From JBDSLU01 sp039916225 (GTDB taxonomy: Bacteria; Acidobacteriota; Vicinamibacteria; Vicinamibacterales; Vicinamibacteraceae), in assembly GCA_039916225.1 (NCBI GenBank), contig JBDSLU010000525.1:1-8769 (forward strand): a stretch of DNA of 8,769 bases, written 5' to 3'. The notes beneath the pieces are model-generated. The model made no database searches. It was not told the DNA's origin and saw only the letters and a list, made by a program, of their open reading frames with translations. This document shows, piece after piece, positions 6,056 to 8,769 of this stretch. How positions within the stretch are numbered: the stretch's first letter is position 1; the number at the start of each line of letters is the position of its first letter. A program made the position numbers and the translations under genes.

Positions 6056-7618
6056 CTACTTTCGCTCGTTCCGCCAGACGTCGACCCACGTGTTGACCGC
6101 CTTGCCGACGGCGAACCAGCCGACGGCGATGTCCGGCTTGCCGTCGCCGTCCATGTCGCCGACGTCGAGCGAGGCGTGCGACGTGGTGCCTGACTCCAAT
6201 GTGTGACGTGCGAACGTGCCCGGTTTGGTCTGCTCCAGCCAGACAAGCGACGGCAGCTCGGCGCTGTCTTCCCCGCCGAGCAGCAATGCCGTCGCCACGA
6301 TATCGAGGTCGCCGTCGCCGTCGAGATCGATCGCCTTGGCGCTGTGCGCGCCGGCTAGATTCGCCAGCCGGTGCTCGACGAAGGGAAACGTGCCGGTGTT
6401 CTCGAGCCAGACAACGCCGTGGTACGGCTTGACGACCAGGTCGTCGAAGCTGTCCCCGTGCGCCAGCAGGACGTCGAGGTCGCCGTCCTTGTCCAGATCG
6501 ACCAGCTCGATGCCGGACGACCCCCAGTTCGGGTGCGGGCCCTCGTAGATCGTCTGCTGGACGAACTCGCCCTTGCCGCGGTTGAGGAACGCGACCACGG
6601 TCTCGTGCTGCTGCGCGAACAGGATGACGATGTCGGGCTTGCCGTCCTTGTCGAGATCGGCGGTCGGCACGTGGATCGCGCCGGTCCGCGGATCGAGGAC
6701 GCGGGGCACGAACACCGGCGTCGTCCAGTTGGTGGTGCGGTTCTCGAGCAGCGTGACCTGGCCGGTGAACCGCCAGCCGAAGCTGCCAACCACGATGTCG
6801 AGGTCGCCGTCGCCGTCGAAGTCCGCGGCGCGCGCGTCCGCCGTCCGCGGCAGTTTGGTGGCGATCGGCACGGTCACGAACGACTGATCGCGTCGTCGAC
6901 GCAGCCAGTAGACCGCGCCGTCGGCGTGGTCGGCGGGCTGGAACGAGCCGAGGTCGGCGACCAGGAAGTCGCCGAGGCCGTCCTTGTCGAGATCGACCGG
7001 CTCGATGTGCGCGGGATGCGAGAGCCGTGCGATCGGCTTCAGCGCGTAGCGATCCTTGGCCAGGCCGAGCAGCACGGGACCGGTCCGCATCTCACCGGCC
7101 ACGACGTCGAGGCGCTTGTCGTCGTCGACGTCGTGCAGGCGGACGTTGGCGATGGCGATGGCCCCGGTCGCGTGCGCGCCGGACACCGGGATCTTCTCGA
7201 ATGACACCGGCGCCCGGCTGACCGCAGGCCACGCCTCGGGCTCGGGCAGCTTCTCGGGCGCGCGCTGGTCGTAGTAGCGCCACAGGCGCAGCCAGTCCGG
7301 CGACAGCGGCAGGAAGCTGGTCGCGCCGGCGGGCTCGGGCACGCCCTCCTGGATCAGCATCATCCGCACCATCTCGTCGCGCCAGGCGGATCGGGGCAGG
7401 ATGTCGGGCGGCGGCAGCTTGTGGCAGGGGGTGCAGCGCGCCTTGACCTCGTCCTCGGTGGCGACGGGTTGATCGGGCCTCGGCGCGGTGGTGCCGCCGC
7501 CGGTCGGAGGCGCGGGCGCCTGAACCGTCGCGCTGGCCATCGCTTTGAGCTGCAGGGTCGCGGCGAACAGCGACGCGGCGATCAGCAGCCAGCTGGATGG
7601 GCGCCCGAGGGACTTCAC
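6056..7618 (-). CDS. Secreted c-type cytochrome domain fused to a seven-repeat FG-GAP propeller (520 aa)
   Basis: The product is probably a periplasmic or surface haem protein joined to a calcium-binding beta-propeller. Residues 1-30 are a signal peptide (MKSLGRPSSWLLIAAS, cleavage near KAMA). A single haem-binding CTPCH motif lies at 62-66, followed by LPPPDILPRSAW and Met83, Met86 and Met87, possible distal haem ligands. Seven DxDxDG-type loops follow: DVDDDKRLD (163), DLDKDGLGD (209), DFDGDGDLD (266), DLDKDGKPD (321), DLDKDGDLD (374), DLDGDGDLD (431) and DMDGDGKPD (488), spaced 46-57 residues. Loop 1 departs from the motif: Lys replaces the usual Gly. There is no ASPIC/UnbV domain. The GTG start is chosen because it gives a complete signal peptide and follows a TAGACT hexamer; the next Met (27) would lose the leader. 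It lies 25 bp downstream of a TPR gene on the same strand and converges with the ten-TPR gene at a 12-bp gap. The haem may carry electrons or sense redox state; the sequence cannot decide. Confidence 0.92.
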   Translation of the reverse strand: MKSLGRPSSWLLIAASLFAATLQLKAMASATVQAPAPPTGGGTTAPRPDQPVATEDEVKARCTPCHKLPPPDILPRSAWRDEMVRMMLIQEGVPEPAGATSFLPLSPDWLRLWRYYDQRAPEKLPEPEAWPAVSRAPVSFEKIPVSGAHATGAIAIANVRLHDVDDDKRLDVVAGEMRTGPVLLGLAKDRYALKPIARLSHPAHIEPVDLDKDGLGDFLVADLGSFQPADHADGAVYWLRRRRDQSFVTVPIATKLPRTADARAADFDGDGDLDIVVGSFGWRFTGQVTLLENRTTNWTTPVFVPRVLDPRTGAIHVPTADLDKDGKPDIVILFAQQHETVVAFLNRGKGEFVQQTIYEGPHPNWGSSGIELVDLDKDGDLDVLLAHGDSFDDLVVKPYHGVVWLENTGTFPFVEHRLANLAGAHSAKAIDLDGDGDLDIVATALLLGGEDSAELPSLVWLEQTKPGTFARHTLESGTTSHASLDVGDMDGDGKPDIAVGWFAVGKAVNTWVDVWRNERK

Positions 7619-7624
7619 GATCCG

Positions 7625-7630
7625 AGTCTA
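7625..7630 (-). promoter_or_regulatory. Candidate -10 element (TAGACT) for the cytochrome/FG-GAP gene, predicted leaderless
   Basis: The minus strand reads TAGACT, then 6 nt, then GTG at 7618. No Shine-Dalgarno is present. It is the same hexamer as the one ahead of the CRTAC1-like gene, so the two propeller genes may share a promoter type. No clear -35 box is seen. Confidence 0.45.
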
Positions 7631-7637
7631 TGCGACC

Positions 7638-7652
7638 CCGCCGTCACGGCGG
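7638..7652. repeat. Perfect 15-bp inverted repeat over the stop codon of the TPR gene
   Basis: CCGCCGT-C-ACGGCGG has 7-nt perfectly complementary arms around one base and covers the TGA stop (7644-7646, minus strand). No T-tract follows on the minus strand, so it is not a standard intrinsic terminator. In DNA this GC-rich it could be chance. Confidence 0.4.
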
Positions 7653-8769
7653 ATCGGCGCGGCCGCCGCTGGCCTCGACGGGCTGCCCGACCTTGAGCTG
7701 CTCGAGGCGGCGGAACTCACCGCGCTCGCGCTCGGCGTCGACGGATCGGCCGGCGCGGGCGTAGGCGCGGGCGAGCAGGAAGTGCGCCTGCGGACTGCCG
7801 GGCGCGAGCGTCGCGCCGTGCTCGAAGGCCGCGATCGCCTTCGGCAGATCACCGGTCTCGAACCACACCTGGCCCATCGCGAGGTGGACGGCGAAGTGCT
7901 GCGGATCGAGGCGCACCGCCTCCTCGGCGTAGGTCTTCGCCTTCGCTGCCTCGCCGCGCTTCACCAGCTCGAAGACGAGCTGCAGGCGCGCCGGGACGTG
8001 GCGCGGCGACACCGCGAGCTCGGCGACGAAGTCCTCGAGGGCGAGATCGGGCGCCTCGGTCGTCCGCAGCACGCCGCGCGCGTAGTGGACGTTCGGCTCG
8101 CGCGGATACGTCGCGACCAGCTCGTCGAGCAGATGCCCGGCGTCGGCGAGGCGCCGGCCGCCCATCGCGAACGCCGCCCGACCGGCCAGCTGCACCATCG
8201 GCCGCTTCGCCTCGGACAGCGCCGCCGGCAGGATCGGCATCCGCAGCAGGTTCAGGCCCAGCGCGTCGTTCGTCTTCGGGCTCTCGATGTTGTCGCCGGC
8301 CAGCTCGGTCAGCACGGCGTAGCCGACCTCGAACTCGCCGAAGCGCGTCAGCAGGATGCCGGCGTGATACGCCACCACGTGCGCGATCTCGGGCGTCTTG
8401 GCGATGCCCAGCGAGCGCGCCCGGAGCAGCGTGCGCAGCGCCGTCTCGTGCTGGCCGAGCTCGAACTCGCAGAGGCCCTTCATGCCGACGCCACCGGCAT
8501 GCCCCGGCTGCCGAGCGATCAGCGCCGCGAACGCCTCGCGGCACTCGCCGTAGCGCTCGCGCTCGTAGAGCGCCGATCCCAGGTACCAGCGGCCTTCGTT
8601 CCAGTCGCCCCGCAGGGCGATCGCCTGCCGGTACAGTCCGATCGCGGCGTCCATGCGTCCGGCGTCGCGGGCCTCGGCGGCGGCCGCCGACAGGTCGGCG
8701 AACGACCTGGACGCCGGCTTCGGTGCCGCTGGCGCCTGGGCCAGGAGCGCCGAAAGAGCCAGCGCCAGG
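7644..8769 (-). CDS. Secreted tetratricopeptide repeat protein, start outside the window
   Basis: The frame is open to the right edge, giving 374 visible residues. The first (LALALSALLAQAPAAP) look like the end of a signal peptide, so only a few residues are probably missing. The internal ATG at 8654 is rejected as start because it would cut into the first TPR. TPR-like units are seen at about 22-55, 56-89, 90-123, 223-256, 257-290, 291-324 and 325-358, for instance WYLGSALYERERYGECREAF, VHLAMGQVWFETGDLPKAIA and FLLARAYARAGRSVDAERER. Residues 124-222 are helical but irregular and may hold degenerate repeats. The tail is short and Gly/Pro-rich. The likely role is that of an exported scaffold or partner-binding protein. 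The cytochrome/FG-GAP gene follows after 25 bp, so an operon is likely, though a promoter-like hexamer in the gap could add separate expression. It is not a copy of the ten-TPR protein: length, linker and repeat order differ. Confidence 0.9.
   Translation of the reverse strand, partial: LALALSALLAQAPAAPKPASRSFADLSAAAAEARDAGRMDAAIGLYRQAIALRGDWNEGRWYLGSALYERERYGECREAFAALIARQPGHAGGVGMKGLCEFELGQHETALRTLLRARSLGIAKTPEIAHVVAYHAGILLTRFGEFEVGYAVLTELAGDNIESPKTNDALGLNLLRMPILPAALSEAKRPMVQLAGRAAFAMGGRRLADAGHLLDELVATYPREPNVHYARGVLRTTEAPDLALEDFVAELAVSPRHVPARLQLVFELVKRGEAAKAKTYAEEAVRLDPQHFAVHLAMGQVWFETGDLPKAIAAFEHGATLAPGSPQAHFLLARAYARAGRSVDAERERGEFRRLEQLKVGQPVEASGGRADPP

Noticed and set aside
7849..8544. A 231-codon minus-strand frame inside the right-hand TPR gene
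   Set aside because: It is an alternative frame of a real TPR gene and is dominated by Arg, Gly and Ala without motifs.

Overview
The window is a GC-rich, densely coding piece of a bacterial chromosome. It most likely comes from an Acidobacteriota genome, possibly Vicinamibacteria-like. This rests on protein content: two tandem genes with the 'VWFA-related acidobacterial' domain architecture, a CRTAC1-type FG-GAP/ASPIC-UnbV protein, a cytochrome c/FG-GAP fusion and two secreted TPR proteins. This mix is typical of acidobacterial and, in part, planctomycete genomes. The taxonomic call is an inference. No RNA gene, mobile element, CRISPR array or phage gene was seen.

Layout. Positions 1-229 (minus) hold the start of a VWA-type gene that runs off the left edge. 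Positions 243-2453 (minus) hold a complete VWA-type gene, its close paralogue and upstream partner. A 70-bp divergent intergenic region (2454-2523) carries back-to-back promoter-like hexamers. Positions 2524-4830 (plus) encode a 768-residue CRTAC1-like protein with seven calcium-loop FG-GAP repeats and a C-terminal ASPIC/UnbV domain. After 34 bp, 4865-6043 (plus) encodes a secreted protein of ten tandem TPRs. A 12-bp convergent junction follows. Positions 6056-7618 (minus) encode a secreted c-type cytochrome domain fused to seven FG-GAP repeats. Twenty-five bp upstream of it lies a TPR protein, 7644 to the right edge (minus), with its first residues missing.

How the genes may work together. 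All six products have a signal peptide or the remains of one, so the locus encodes exported proteins for the periplasm or cell surface. The modules are those of protein-protein contact (VWA, TPR, calcium-binding beta-propeller) plus one haem site. Two propeller genes, each next to a TPR gene, suggest envelope complexes in which TPR proteins act as scaffolds. No enzyme, transporter or regulator is present to fix a pathway, so the biological role stays open.

Expression. Three genes (2524, 4865 and 7618) have a TAnnnT hexamer ending only 5-7 nt before the start codon and no Shine-Dalgarno sequence, which suggests leaderless transcripts. The complete VWA gene instead has a well-placed AGGAG and a short predicted leader.
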